Shown here piece after piece: positions 40,314 through 48,715 of a stretch of DNA of 54,493 nucleotides. Source of the DNA: Chryseobacterium sp. (GTDB lineage: Bacteria; Bacteroidota; Bacteroidia; Flavobacteriales; Weeksellaceae); contig QFQW01000017.1 in the NCBI GenBank assembly GCA_003248755.1, positions 1 to 54,493 on the forward strand. The letters are read 5' to 3'. The notes below the pieces were generated by a model. It did not search any database. It was not told the DNA's origin and saw only the letters and a program-made list of their open reading frames with translations. The translations under genes were made by a program, and so were the position numbers. Within the stretch, counting starts at the first letter, position 1; each line of letters opens with the position of its first letter.

Positions 40314-41456
40314 ATGGAGTTTCCAATTCTACTAATTATTATTATCGCATTAGCGCTGATATTTGATTATATCAATGGTTTTCACGATGCTGCCAATTCT
40401 ATCGCAACCATTGTTTCTACAAAAGTACTCACACCTTTTCAAGCTGTTCTTTGGGCAGCATTTTGGAATTTTGCAGCATTTTTTCTTGCTGCTTATGTTG
40501 TGGGTGAATTTAAAATTGGTAATACAATAGCCAAAACGGTGGATGAAAATTTCATCACATTGGAGGTTATTTTCGCAGGACTTGTTGCGGCAATCGCGTG
40601 GAACTTGCTCACATGGTGGTTTGGAATTCCTTCATCATCATCGCATACATTGATTGGAGGTTTTATCGGAGCAGCATTGATGCATGCATTGATTACAGAT
40701 TATCATGTTATTGTTACGACTCATCCAGAATATTCTTTCTTTGAAAGCGTTTATCTGGCATTTAAGCAATTGTTTTCGCAAAGTGTCGTGAAATATAAAG
40801 TGGTGATTCCTATATTTCTTTTCATATTTATGGCACCGCTTATTGGTATGTTGATTTCAATTATCATTACATTGATTATTGTTAATATATGCAAGAAAGC
40901 AAACCCTCACAAAGCTGAGAGAGTATTCAAAAAATTGCAACTAGCTTCTTCTGCATTATTCAGTCTTGGACATGGGACGAATGATGCTCAGAAAGTAATG
41001 GGAATTATTGGAGCAGCGATGATCTATTTCCACGTGAACATGATGAAAGATCCAATGTATCTTAATATTCCTGAGGCTGATCGTTTTACATTCTTTGCCG
41101 AACATTATCTTTGGGTTCCAGTTGTTTCATTCTTAGCCATTGCATTAGGGACAATGAGCGGAGGTTGGAAAATCATTAAGACAATGGGAACAAGGATAAC
41201 AAAAGTGACACCGCTAGAAGGTGTAGCTGCGGAAACAGCTGGTGCTATTACCCTTTTTATTACGGAGCAGTTAAGAATACCCGTTTCTACAACGCATACT
41301 GTAACAGGTTCCATTATTGGAGTCGGGCTCACAAAAAGAGTTTCTGCTGTAAGATGGGGAATTACCGTAAGTTTACTTTGGGCTTGGATTCTTACGATTC
41401 CTATTAGTGCAATTGTAGCAGGATTTACTTATCTGATCGTTGCTTTAGTTTTTTAG
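40314..41456 (+). CDS. PiT-family inorganic phosphate transporter
   Basis: Low-affinity phosphate (metal-phosphate) symporter with about ten helices, 380 residues. Both inverted-repeat signature motifs are present: FDYINGFHDAANSIATIVST near residue 17 and SLGHGTNDAQKVMGIIGAAM near 219, with GIPSSSSHTLIGGFIGAA and RIPVSTTHTVTGSIIGVG following each. It is paired with the DUF47 gene upstream and is the last gene before a terminator. Confidence 0.95.
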   Translation: MEFPILLIIIIALALIFDYINGFHDAANSIATIVSTKVLTPFQAVLWAAFWNFAAFFLAAYVVGEFKIGNTIAKTVDENFITLEVIFAGLVAAIAWNLLTWWFGIPSSSSHTLIGGFIGAALMHALITDYHVIVTTHPEYSFFESVYLAFKQLFSQSVVKYKVVIPIFLFIFMAPLIGMLISIIITLIIVNICKKANPHKAERVFKKLQLASSALFSLGHGTNDAQKVMGIIGAAMIYFHVNMMKDPMYLNIPEADRFTFFAEHYLWVPVVSFLAIALGTMSGGWKIIKTMGTRITKVTPLEGVAAETAGAITLFITEQLRIPVSTTHTVTGSIIGVGLTKRVSAVRWGITVSLLWAWILTIPISAIVAGFTYLIVALVF

Positions 41457-41482
41457 AATTGACATTAACTTAATAATATTTG

Positions 41483-41513
41483 AACTTTCCAATATATTTT
41501 GGAAGGTTTTTTT
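41483..41513 (+). terminator. Intrinsic terminator after the PiT gene
   Basis: AACTTTCC / GGAAGGTT stem (one G-T-type pair) followed by a run of T. Confidence 0.75.
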
Positions 41514-41582
41514 ATATTAGGAAGTTGGGTAATAAACCCTAAAACAAGACTTAAAATCTTGGCAAAACAATTGTAAAAATCG

Positions 41583-41590
41583 TATTTTTG
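41583..41590 (+). promoter_or_regulatory. -7 element (TATTTTTG) for the polyprenyl synthase
   Basis: Exact TAnnTTTG match followed by C, with TTGG 21 bases upstream as a candidate -33. It overlaps an in-frame TTG at 41588, which argues that the true start is ATG 41609. Confidence 0.6.
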
Positions 41591-41608
41591 CAACAAAAAA
41601 AATCTCGA

Positions 41609-42580
41609 ATGGAATTTTTAGATCATTACCAAAAGATCGTTGCCGAAGCTGTAGAAAAATACACATTTACTGAAAAGCCTTCAGAGCTTTATGAACCAAT
41701 GAATTATATCATTTCGCACGGTGGAAAAAGACTTCGTCCGATAATGGTTCTCATGGGCAACGAGTTATTTGATGGAGATGTATATAAGGCAATCAAACCA
41801 GCTTTAGCTATCGAGTTTTTTCATAATTTTTCTTTAATTCATGATGATATCATGGATGAGGCACCAATTCGTCGAAATAAACCTACGATTCATACACTAC
41901 ACGGAATTAATATCGGGATTCTCTCAGGAGATGCATTATTGATAAAAGCATACCAGTTTTTTGAAGATCTTGAACCGGAATTATTTAAAAAATGTATCAA
42001 GATATTTTCTGAAACAGGTGCTGTTCTTTGTGAAGGTCAGCAACATGATGTCAATTTTGAAACACAAAAACATGTTTCGTATGATGAATATATCGATATG
42101 ATTACAAGCAAAACCGGCGTTTTGAGTGCTGCTTCTTTCCAAATCGGAGCTTTGATTGCCGGGGCATCGGAAGAAGACGCAGAGGCGATTTATAATTTCG
42201 GGAAACATATAGGGATTGCATTCCAGATTATGGATGATTACTTGGATGTTTTTGGAGATCAGGCACAATTTGGTAAAAAACACGCTGGTGATATCTACGA
42301 AAACAAGAAAACCATTCTTTACCTTCTAGCGCTTGAACATGCGAACGAAGAAGAATTATCCGAACTTAATTTCTGGTATTCTAAAAAAACCGATAACATT
42401 GACAAAGTTTATGGTGTCGAAAAGATTTTCCGAAGAACAAAAGTAGATGACAAAGTTCTAAGATTAATTCAAAAACATAACGAGATAGGACAATCTTATC
42501 TTGATAAAATCAACCTTCCTGACGCGAAAAAATTACCTTTCCGAGAATTAGCAAATTACCTTTTGAGGAGAGAATCATAA
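41609..42580 (+). CDS. Polyprenyl (octaprenyl-type) diphosphate synthase
   Basis: Trans-isoprenyl diphosphate synthase of 323 residues that extends FPP/GPP with IPP, probably for quinone side chains. Both aspartate-rich motifs are intact: HDDIMDEAPIRR (first, DDxxD) and QIMDDYLDVFGD (second). YIISHGGKRLRPIMVLMGNE holds the IPP-binding Gly-Lys-Arg. Residues five positions before the first DDxxD motif are Phe-Ser-Leu-Ile-His, with no bulky Tyr/Phe pair, compatible with a long-chain product (inference). Start chosen at ATG 41609 because the upstream TTG lies in the -7 box. Confidence 0.88.
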   Translation: MEFLDHYQKIVAEAVEKYTFTEKPSELYEPMNYIISHGGKRLRPIMVLMGNELFDGDVYKAIKPALAIEFFHNFSLIHDDIMDEAPIRRNKPTIHTLHGINIGILSGDALLIKAYQFFEDLEPELFKKCIKIFSETGAVLCEGQQHDVNFETQKHVSYDEYIDMITSKTGVLSAASFQIGALIAGASEEDAEAIYNFGKHIGIAFQIMDDYLDVFGDQAQFGKKHAGDIYENKKTILYLLALEHANEEELSELNFWYSKKTDNIDKVYGVEKIFRRTKVDDKVLRLIQKHNEIGQSYLDKINLPDAKKLPFRELANYLLRRES

Positions 42581-42660
42581 TATAACAATATACTATTACC
42601 AAAGTATCAATGATTGCATATTGGTAAATTACCACACTGATAAATTGTTAAACTAAAGAA

Positions 42661-43614
42661 ATGAAATTCCGTACAGAAGTAGATATCAATATAAGTGAAA
42701 AGAAGATAGGAGTTGAGGATTGTGTATTTTCAATTGGTTCTTGTTTTGCAACAGAAATGCACGAGAAGTTTTCCGAAGGTCAGATTCAATCTTTGAGCAA
42801 TCCATTTGGGACGATTTTCAATCCATATTCTATCAATAATGCTATTCAGCAGATTTATGATGCGAAGGAATATCAGGAGAATGATTTGATTTTGGCAAAT
42901 GAGAATTACATCAGTCTCGATCATCATTCGTCTTTTGATTCAAGATATTCTCACAAATCATTAGAGAATATCAATAAAAATATTGAAGAAGCCAATCAGT
43001 TTTTGCAGAACACAAGCTTTATAATTATTACATTTGGAACATCTTATATTTATGAGTTTCTTCCGAAGAAAAAATTAGTTTCTAATTGTCATAAGATTCC
43101 TCAAAAATTCTTTAAAAAAAGATTTTTATCACATCAGGAATTAACAGAGTCAATTAGTAATACGATCGAGATTCTGAAAGATATCTGTAAAAATGATGTT
43201 CAAATCCTTTTCACTGTTTCTCCTGTTCGTCATACAAAAGATGGGAGTGTTGAAAATCAATTGAGTAAATCAAAATTAATAACGGCAATTCACGAATCCA
43301 TCTCAGGAAAAGAAAATTGCCATTACCTTCCTGTTTATGAGATTTTGATGGATGATTTGCGGGATTATCGTTTTTACAAAGATGATTTGATTCATCCTAA
43401 TTCTCAGGCAGTTCAATACATTTGGGAAAAATTTGGCAATGCTTATTTTAGCGATGAAACCAAAGTTTTTATCAATGAAAATAATAAGATTATCACCGCT
43501 CTCAATCATAAAACAGAAGACGATAAGAATCCAAAATATCAAGAATTTCTAGAGAAGATCAATCAAAGAATTCTTGAACAACAAAAGAAAGTCAAACACA
43601 AAATCTTTAGTTGA
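42661..43614 (+). CDS. GSCFA-domain protein
   Basis: A 317-residue protein with the literal family motif: FSIGSCFATEMHEKF near residue 24. Downstream are NPFGTIFNPYSI, FIIITFGTSYIYEF, ILFTVSPVRHTKDG and DDLIHPNSQAVQYIW. GSCFA proteins resemble SGNH/GDSL esterases: Ser in GSC and His in DDLIHPN would be the catalytic pair (inference). Substrate unknown. The upstream 80-base gap has an imperfect TTACCAA...TTGGTAA inverted repeat; tatD follows after a heptad repeat. Confidence 0.9.
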   Translation: MKFRTEVDINISEKKIGVEDCVFSIGSCFATEMHEKFSEGQIQSLSNPFGTIFNPYSINNAIQQIYDAKEYQENDLILANENYISLDHHSSFDSRYSHKSLENINKNIEEANQFLQNTSFIIITFGTSYIYEFLPKKKLVSNCHKIPQKFFKKRFLSHQELTESISNTIEILKDICKNDVQILFTVSPVRHTKDGSVENQLSKSKLITAIHESISGKENCHYLPVYEILMDDLRDYRFYKDDLIHPNSQAVQYIWEKFGNAYFSDETKVFINENNKIITALNHKTEDDKNPKYQEFLEKINQRILEQQKKVKHKIFS

Positions 43615-43650
43615 TTGCTTTTGGTTGTCAGTTGATTGAGTAATAACTTC

Positions 43651-43692
43651 AACTATCAACTATCAACTATCAACTATCAACTATCAACTAAT
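43651..43692 (+). repeat. AACTATC heptamer microsatellite abutting the tatD start
   Basis: Five exact copies of AACTATC (43651-43685) and a sixth, AACTAAT (43686-43692), end exactly at the ATG of tatD (43693). Confidence 0.95.
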
Positions 43693-44460
43693 ATGATAGA
43701 TACTCATACTCATTTATATTCCGATCAATTTGACGAAGATCGTCACGAAATGATTCAGCGCGCTTTGGATAAAGGCGTGGAAAAGTTCTTTCTTCCTGCC
43801 ATAGATTCGGAAACGCATCAGAAAATGATTCTTTTGGAAGCAGAATATCCTAAACAAATCTTTTCGATGATGGGATTGCATCCTTGTTCTGTTCAGCCAG
43901 ATTCTTGGGAGAATGAATTGCAACTGGTGCGAAATTACTTGGATCAAAGAGACTTTGTAGCTATTGGGGAAATTGGAATTGACTTGTATTGGGATAAATC
44001 AACTTTGGATATCCAAGTAAAAGCTTTTGAAGAGCAGATCAATTGGGCTATCGAAAAAGACCTTCCGATTGTGATTCATACAAGAGAAAGTTTTGAAGAG
44101 ACCTTTGAAGTCCTGGAAAGAAAAAAACATCCAAATCTTCGTGGGATTTTCCATTGTTTTTCGGGAAACTTAGAGCAAGCAAATCACGCTATAGAACTTC
44201 AATTTATTCTAGGAATCGGTGGAGTAGTAACCTTTAAAAATGGAAAAATAGATCAATTTCTGAGTGATATTCCGTTAGATAAAATCGTTTTGGAAACAGA
44301 TTCTCCCTATCTTGCACCTGTTCCTTTCCGAGGAAAAAGAAATGAAAGTGCGTATGTAGAATTGGTTGCTGGAAAGTTAGTTGATATTTACAAAACCGAT
44401 TTTTCCGAGATTGATAGAATCACGACGGAAAATGCTTTGAAATTATTTGGATTAAAATAA
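43693..44460 (+). CDS. TatD-family metal-dependent DNase/hydrolase
   Basis: TIM-barrel metal-dependent hydrolase of 255 residues, implicated in DNA repair and 3'-5' DNA trimming. ATG 43693 gives the conserved start MIDTHTHLYSDQFDED, with the His-x-His metal ligands. An upstream in-frame TTG (43636) would translate the heptad repeat and is unlikely. Other ligands: GEIGIDLYWD (Glu), VIHTRES (His), RGIFHCFSG (His) and LETDSPYLAP (Asp). It shares a perfect bidirectional terminator with the convergent RhlE-like gene. Confidence 0.93.
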   Translation: MIDTHTHLYSDQFDEDRHEMIQRALDKGVEKFFLPAIDSETHQKMILLEAEYPKQIFSMMGLHPCSVQPDSWENELQLVRNYLDQRDFVAIGEIGIDLYWDKSTLDIQVKAFEEQINWAIEKDLPIVIHTRESFEETFEVLERKKHPNLRGIFHCFSGNLEQANHAIELQFILGIGGVVTFKNGKIDQFLSDIPLDKIVLETDSPYLAPVPFRGKRNESAYVELVAGKLVDIYKTDFSEIDRITTENALKLFGLK

Positions 44461-44470
44461 TTAAAAATAA

Positions 44471-44500
44471 AAAACCGGAAGTTACTTCCGGTTTTATTTT
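44471..44500. terminator. Bidirectional terminator between tatD and the RhlE-like helicase
   Basis: AAAACCGGAAG / CTTCCGGTTTT, 11-bp perfect stem, 3-base loop, A- and T-runs on the two sides. Confidence 0.9.
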
Positions 44501-45751
44501 TTATTTCTTTCTGAAAAATCCTTTATTTTTAGGCTTCTTGAATCCAATTTCACTTTTTTGCTGTGGTTTTGGTCGGGGCGTAAAAGGCTTGTTGTTACTG
44601 TCTCTCTTTTGCTCCACTAAATTATCGGTATGATAAGGATGATCTTTAACAACCGGGATTTTCTTCCCGATCAGCTTTTCAGTATTTCTAAGATTTGCCA
44701 GATCCAAACCATCAACAAATGAAAAAGAAGTTCCCTCAGAGCCTGCTCTTCCAGTTCTTCCGATTCTATGAACATAAGTTTCGGAAACATCAGATAATTC
44801 GTAATTGACAACATATTTCAATTCATCGATATCAATTCCTCTTGCTGCTATATCTGTTGCAACCAGAACTCTTGTTTTTTTCGATTTGAAATTGTTAAGC
44901 GCATTCTGTCTTGCATTCTGAGATTTGTTCCCGTGGATTGCTTCTGCGGAGATTTTGGATTGATGTAGTTTTCTTGCGATTTTGTCAGCGCCATGTTTGG
45001 TTCTGGAAAATACTAAAACCTGATCCAATTTTTGATCTTGCAAGAGATGGATTAATAAGTCTGTTTTATTATCTTTTTCAACAAAATAAATACTTTGTTG
45101 AATTGTATCCGCAGTAGAAGAAACAGGAGCTACTTCTACTTTTACAGGGTTTACAAGAATTTCTGAAGCCAATTTTGCGATTTCTTTCGGCATTGTTGCA
45201 GAGAAGAAAAGGTTCTGTCTTTTTGCAGGAATTAATTTCAGAATTCTTTTTACATCGTGTACAAATCCCATATCCAGCATTCTGTCAGCTTCGTCCAAAA
45301 CGAAAATTTCCAAATGATGAAGTTTGATAATGCCTTGCGAAATGAAATCTAGTAATCTTCCCGGTGTTGCAATTAAAATATCAACTCCTTTTTTTAATTG
45401 TTGTTCTTGCTGATGTTGTTTTACACCACCAAAAATTACAAGAGATTTTAGTTTGAGGTTTTTACTGTAAGCTTTGAAGTTTTCTTCTATCTGTATTGCC
45501 AGTTCTCTTGTCGGTGTCAAGATCAAAGCTTTGATTTGATTTCTGTGTTGTTCTTTTTCAGAAAGGTTTTGTAGAATTGGAATGGCAAATGCCGCTGTTT
45601 TTCCGGTTCCTGTTTGCGCACTACCCAACAAGTCTTTTTTCTCAAGAATGGATGGAATTGCTTTTTCCTGTATTGGTGTAGGTTGTTCGTAGCCTTGTAC
45701 TTTTAGTGCGTCTAGTATTGGTTTTATTAAACCTAATTGTTCGAAATTCAA
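44501..45751 (-). CDS. DEAD-box RNA helicase, RhlE-like
   Basis: ATP-dependent RNA helicase of 416 residues. Motifs: Q motif GYEQPTPIQEKAIPS, Walker A SAQTGTGKTAAF, DEADRMLDMGF, FSATMP, ARGIDIDELKYVVNYELSDV and HRIGRTGRAG. A short basic C-terminal tail (KPFTPRPKPQQKS...KKPKNKGFFRKK) replaces any folded RNA-binding domain. The start codon is TTG at 45751; no ATG lies upstream in frame, and the next residues NFEQLGLIKPIL fit the family start. Its leader contains a candidate promoter followed by an intrinsic terminator, suggesting attenuation. Confidence 0.92.
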   Translation of the reverse strand: MNFEQLGLIKPILDALKVQGYEQPTPIQEKAIPSILEKKDLLGSAQTGTGKTAAFAIPILQNLSEKEQHRNQIKALILTPTRELAIQIEENFKAYSKNLKLKSLVIFGGVKQHQQEQQLKKGVDILIATPGRLLDFISQGIIKLHHLEIFVLDEADRMLDMGFVHDVKRILKLIPAKRQNLFFSATMPKEIAKLASEILVNPVKVEVAPVSSTADTIQQSIYFVEKDNKTDLLIHLLQDQKLDQVLVFSRTKHGADKIARKLHQSKISAEAIHGNKSQNARQNALNNFKSKKTRVLVATDIAARGIDIDELKYVVNYELSDVSETYVHRIGRTGRAGSEGTSFSFVDGLDLANLRNTEKLIGKKIPVVKDHPYHTDNLVEQKRDSNNKPFTPRPKPQQKSEIGFKKPKNKGFFRKK

Positions 45752-45773
45752 ATGAAATATTTTTAATGTAAAT

Positions 45774-45801
45774 AAAAAAATCCCTTCCGCTCAGAAGGAA
45801 T
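45774..45801 (-). terminator. Intrinsic terminator in the RhlE-like leader
   Basis: Minus strand: stem TTCCTTC / GAAGGGA with loop TGAGCG, followed by T7. It ends the DUF6438 transcript but also lies downstream of the -7 box at 45811-45818. Confidence 0.7.
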
Positions 45802-45810
45802 TATATTTTG

Positions 45811-45818
45811 CAAAGGTA
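45811..45818 (-). promoter_or_regulatory. -7 element (TACCTTTG) for the RhlE-like gene
   Basis: TAnnTTTG match followed by C on the minus strand, in the 87-base gap. A -33 TTG is not evident. The terminator hairpin begins about 10 bases after it. Confidence 0.45.
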
Positions 45819-45838
45819 ACTTATTTAAAATAAAGTTT

Positions 45839-46321
45839 TTAGTTAACTTTTTCCCATTTCTGATTTTGCTTCAGTTCGGAAATGTATTTGTAAAGGGCTG
45901 TTAATTTTTCTGGCTTTTCACCAGCGGATAATTTGATTTCTTTTTTGCTTCCGTCTGAAAAATAGATTCTTAGATAGCTTTTTGAAGCATCCATTATTCT
46001 TTTGTCTTCATAATTATCATTCAAAGATTTTACATTGGCTGCATCTGTCAGAGCGATCAATTTATCAAAATCCTCTTTGCTGATTGTCGATTTGAAAGTC
46101 CCTTCTCTGGGCGTATCCGGTTGTCCACGCTCACCTTCTGAGAAATTATAGTGCTCAGCTTCTAGAATCGCAGTTCTATCTGGGTTAATGATAATCTTAT
46201 AAATAGGACAAAAACCAAAGCAAGGACCAACTTCGTATTCGATTTTTGAATATTTGTTGGTTTGTGATGTTGAACATGACATTAATCCTAAAATAATGAA
46301 GAGACTGAATATATATTTCAT
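45839..46321 (-). CDS. DUF6438 lipoprotein
   Basis: A 160-residue predicted lipoprotein: signal peptide with lipobox ILGLMSC, Cys16 being lipidated. The mature region carries the DUF6438 stretch YEVGPCFGFCPIYKIIINPD, with two cysteines four residues apart that could form a disulfide or bind metal. The rest is beta-rich and ends in a Lys-rich helix. Function unknown. It follows the beta-barrel gene by 46 bases on the same strand. Confidence 0.85.
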   Translation of the reverse strand: MKYIFSLFIILGLMSCSTSQTNKYSKIEYEVGPCFGFCPIYKIIINPDRTAILEAEHYNFSEGERGQPDTPREGTFKSTISKEDFDKLIALTDAANVKSLNDNYEDKRIMDASKSYLRIYFSDGSKKEIKLSAGEKPEKLTALYKYISELKQNQKWEKVN

Positions 46322-46367
46322 ATCAAATTTTTTGATTTGACTTTCAATAATTGTTCCGAAAAAGAAA

Positions 46368-46991
46368 TTATTTGAAACGATATCCTAAACCAATTTGGAA
46401 GAATCGACTTCTCATATCAATCCCATTTTTATTTATATAAGCAAATCCAAAATTATATCTTGCATCTGCAAGAATATTCTGAGTAATATGATATTCTGCT
46501 CCTAGAAAAGGATTCACATTCAAAGTTCTTGCATTTTCTATTTTACCAGATCCTAGAATATCAAAATCAGCTTTTGTACTGATATTAAAAGCAAAATTAA
46601 ACCCACCACTAATAGCAAATTGATCTACAAGATAATATTTAGCAGAAATAGGAACTTGAAGTTGAGTATATTTTAATTTTGCATCTACTGTTCCCATTTG
46701 TATCAATTCGTTACCTATAATTGAATATAGGTCAATTTTTGTTTTTCCGCCAACTTGAGTGAATAATAGTTCACCCTGTAAAGCCAATTTATTGCTTATA
46801 AAATGTTCTGCAAATCCTCCAACGTAGAAAAAAGAATTTGACTTGAAGTCGGAATAATCTTCCCACAAGGTGTCCGGAGATTCTTTTAAATGTAAAGAAG
46901 AATTGATATAACCAGCTTTTACTCCAAAATGAGTTTGTGCAAAAGATAAAGAAGATACTGCTATCATTAATAGCAAAGCGATTTTTTTCAT
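46368..46991 (-). CDS. Outer-membrane beta-barrel protein (PorT/OmpA-like barrel)
   Basis: Predicted 207-residue outer-membrane protein. Signal peptide residues 1-18 (LLLMIAVSSLSFAQ). Mature strands are typical of the eight-stranded 'outer membrane beta-barrel' family: HFGVKAGYINSSLHL, ALQGELLFTQVGGKTKI, LQVPISAKYYLVDQFAISGG, and a C-terminal FQIGLGYRFK ending in Phe-Lys. Ligand unknown. It lies 25 bases after obgE and probably shares its transcript. Confidence 0.82.
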   Translation of the reverse strand: MKKIALLLMIAVSSLSFAQTHFGVKAGYINSSLHLKESPDTLWEDYSDFKSNSFFYVGGFAEHFISNKLALQGELLFTQVGGKTKIDLYSIIGNELIQMGTVDAKLKYTQLQVPISAKYYLVDQFAISGGFNFAFNISTKADFDILGSGKIENARTLNVNPFLGAEYHITQNILADARYNFGFAYINKNGIDMRSRFFQIGLGYRFK

Positions 46992-47016
46992 AGTATAGTT
47001 TTTATTAGTTTAAATT

Positions 47017-48000
47017 TTATCCGTGTAATTTTTTCCAGATAGCGTCTTTCAATTCTTGGAGACCTTCTCCAGTTACGCCTGAGAAAAATAGAGGTTGTCT
47101 ATTTTCCGGAAATTCTGCTGAGATCTCTTTTTTCAATTCATCATCCAAAAGATCAGCTTTTGAAACAGACAAAATGAAATCTTTATCCACTAATTCCGGG
47201 TTATATTCTTTCAATTCATTCTCCAAAATCTTGAACTCCTGGAAATGGTCTTCGGAATCTGCAGGAATCAGGAATAGTAAGATCGAATTTCTTTCAATAT
47301 GCCTTAAGAACCTGTGTCCAAGACCTTTTCCTTCAGCAGCACCCTCTATAATTCCAGGAATGTCAGCCATTACAAACGATTTGTAATTTCTCCATTCTAC
47401 GATTCCAAGATTAGGTGTCAAAGTTGTAAAAGCATAATCTGCAATCTTTGGTCTTGCAGCAGAAACAGATGATAATAAAGTAGACTTGCCTGCATTTGGA
47501 AATCCAACTAGCCCAACGTCTGCTAAAAGTTTCAGCTCGAAAATGACATAGCCTTCTTGGCCTTCCATTCCCGGTTGTGCATATCTTGGTGTTTGATTTG
47601 TTGATGATTTGAAATGCTCATTACCTTTTCCTCCTTTTCCTCCTTCCATCAAGATAATCTCTTGTCCATCTTCCAAGATTTCTCCTATAATTTCTCCTTC
47701 TTCATTTTTTGCAATAGTTCCTAGAGGCACATTGATGTAAACATCTGCACCATAAGCACCTGTCAATTGATTCTTTTGTCCATTTTGTCCGCGTTCTGCT
47801 TTTACGTGTCGTGTATATCTTAAAGGTAAAAGTGTCCATTCGTGAGCGTTTCCTTTCATTATCACATGACCACCACGTCCGCCGTCACCGCCATCTGGTC
47901 CACCTTTCGGGATATATTTCTCTCTACGAAGGTGAGCTGACCCGGCACCGCCGTGACCACTTGTACAATGGATTTTGACGTAATCTACGAAATTTGACAT
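47017..48000 (-). CDS. obgE: Ribosome-assembly GTPase Obg
   Basis: Essential GTPase for 50S maturation and growth control, 327 residues from ATG 48000 (MSNFVDYVKIHCTSGHGGAG). A longer in-frame start at 48021 adds seven atypical residues. The Gly-rich Obg fold spans residues 1-155 (YIPKGGPDGGDGGRGGHVIM). The G domain has G1 GFPNAGKSTLL, G3 DIPGIIEGAAEGKGLG, G4 VSKADLL and G5 near FFSGVTGEG. The C-terminal OCT domain is absent, as usual for shorter homologues. A strong 17-bp hairpin lies between adk and this gene. Confidence 0.96.
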   Translation of the reverse strand: MSNFVDYVKIHCTSGHGGAGSAHLRREKYIPKGGPDGGDGGRGGHVIMKGNAHEWTLLPLRYTRHVKAERGQNGQKNQLTGAYGADVYINVPLGTIAKNEEGEIIGEILEDGQEIILMEGGKGGKGNEHFKSSTNQTPRYAQPGMEGQEGYVIFELKLLADVGLVGFPNAGKSTLLSSVSAARPKIADYAFTTLTPNLGIVEWRNYKSFVMADIPGIIEGAAEGKGLGHRFLRHIERNSILLFLIPADSEDHFQEFKILENELKEYNPELVDKDFILSVSKADLLDDELKKEISAEFPENRQPLFFSGVTGEGLQELKDAIWKKLHG

Positions 48001-48022
48001 ATTACTTGGTATTATAGACAAA

Positions 48023-48072
48023 TAGAGAATAGATGATAGACTTTTTTAAGATGGCCTATAATCTATTCTCTA
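48023..48072 (-). other. 17-bp hairpin in the adk-obgE gap
   Basis: TAGAGAATAGATGATAG (48023-48039) and CTATAATCTATTCTCTA (48056-48072) pair at 16 of 17 positions, loop 16 bases. No long T-run follows on the minus strand, so it is not a standard terminator. It may act as an RNA processing or stabilising element, or be a repeat-derived palindrome. Confidence 0.6.
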
Positions 48073-48089
48073 AAAATGTAAGTTTCTTT

Positions 48090-48668
48090 TTATTTAATTT
48101 TTTCTACTTCTGCAAATAGCTTTTGGGAGATTTCATCAATGCTTCCGACACCATTAACTTCCACGTATTTGCCTTGTTTTTTATACAACTCTGCAACTTC
48201 TGCAGTTTTTGCATAATATTCTTTAATTCTGGTTCTAATAATTTCTTCATTAGAATCATCTGTTCTTCCACTTGTTTCTCCTCTTTTAAGAAGTCTTTCC
48301 ACTAGCACTTCATCTTCAACAATTAGTGATAGACAAATGCTAATTTCCGAATCTAGCTCTTCCTTTACAATTGTTTCCAAAGCTTCTGTTTGAGCAGCCG
48401 TTCTAGGAAATCCATCAAAAATGAATCCTGAAGAATCAGTTGGTTTTTTAACCTCATCAATTAACATATCAATAGTTACTTGATCCGGGACCAATTCTCC
48501 TTTGTCAATATAAGATTTTGCTAATTTTCCAAGGTCAGTGTCATTTTTCATATTGTAACGAAAAAGATCTCCCGTAGAAATTTGTTTCAAATTGAATTTC
48601 TCGATAAGATGCTGAGCTTGGGTTCCTTTTCCACTTCCTGGAGGGCCAAAGAGAACAATATTGATCAT
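48090..48668 (-). CDS. adk: Adenylate kinase
   Basis: Phosphotransferase (ATP + AMP to 2 ADP) of 192 residues. P-loop GPPGSGKGTQAQHL at residues 7-20; AMP-binding KQISTGDLFRYN and FDGFPRTAAQTEAL; LID region RLLKRGETSGRTDDSNEEII. The LID is the short, zinc-free type. It follows hpt on the minus strand by 47 bases, so purine salvage and adenylate balance are probably co-expressed, followed by obgE. Confidence 0.97.
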   Translation of the reverse strand: MINIVLFGPPGSGKGTQAQHLIEKFNLKQISTGDLFRYNMKNDTDLGKLAKSYIDKGELVPDQVTIDMLIDEVKKPTDSSGFIFDGFPRTAAQTEALETIVKEELDSEISICLSLIVEDEVLVERLLKRGETSGRTDDSNEEIIRTRIKEYYAKTAEVAELYKKQGKYVEVNGVGSIDEISQKLFAEVEKIK

Positions 48669-48715
48669 ATTTCTTTAATTTATAGATTTATTTCTTTTTA
48701 TCTTGATCAGAAAGC

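Noticed and set aside
43651..43692. Heptamer array considered as a CRISPR or integron site
   Set aside because: Seven-base units with no spacers and no cas or integrase genes; it is a simple tandem repeat.
44501..45751. Missing ATG of the RhlE-like helicase as evidence for truncation
   Set aside because: The TTG-initiated product starts at the normal family position and contains the whole Q motif, so it is a non-ATG start and not a truncation.
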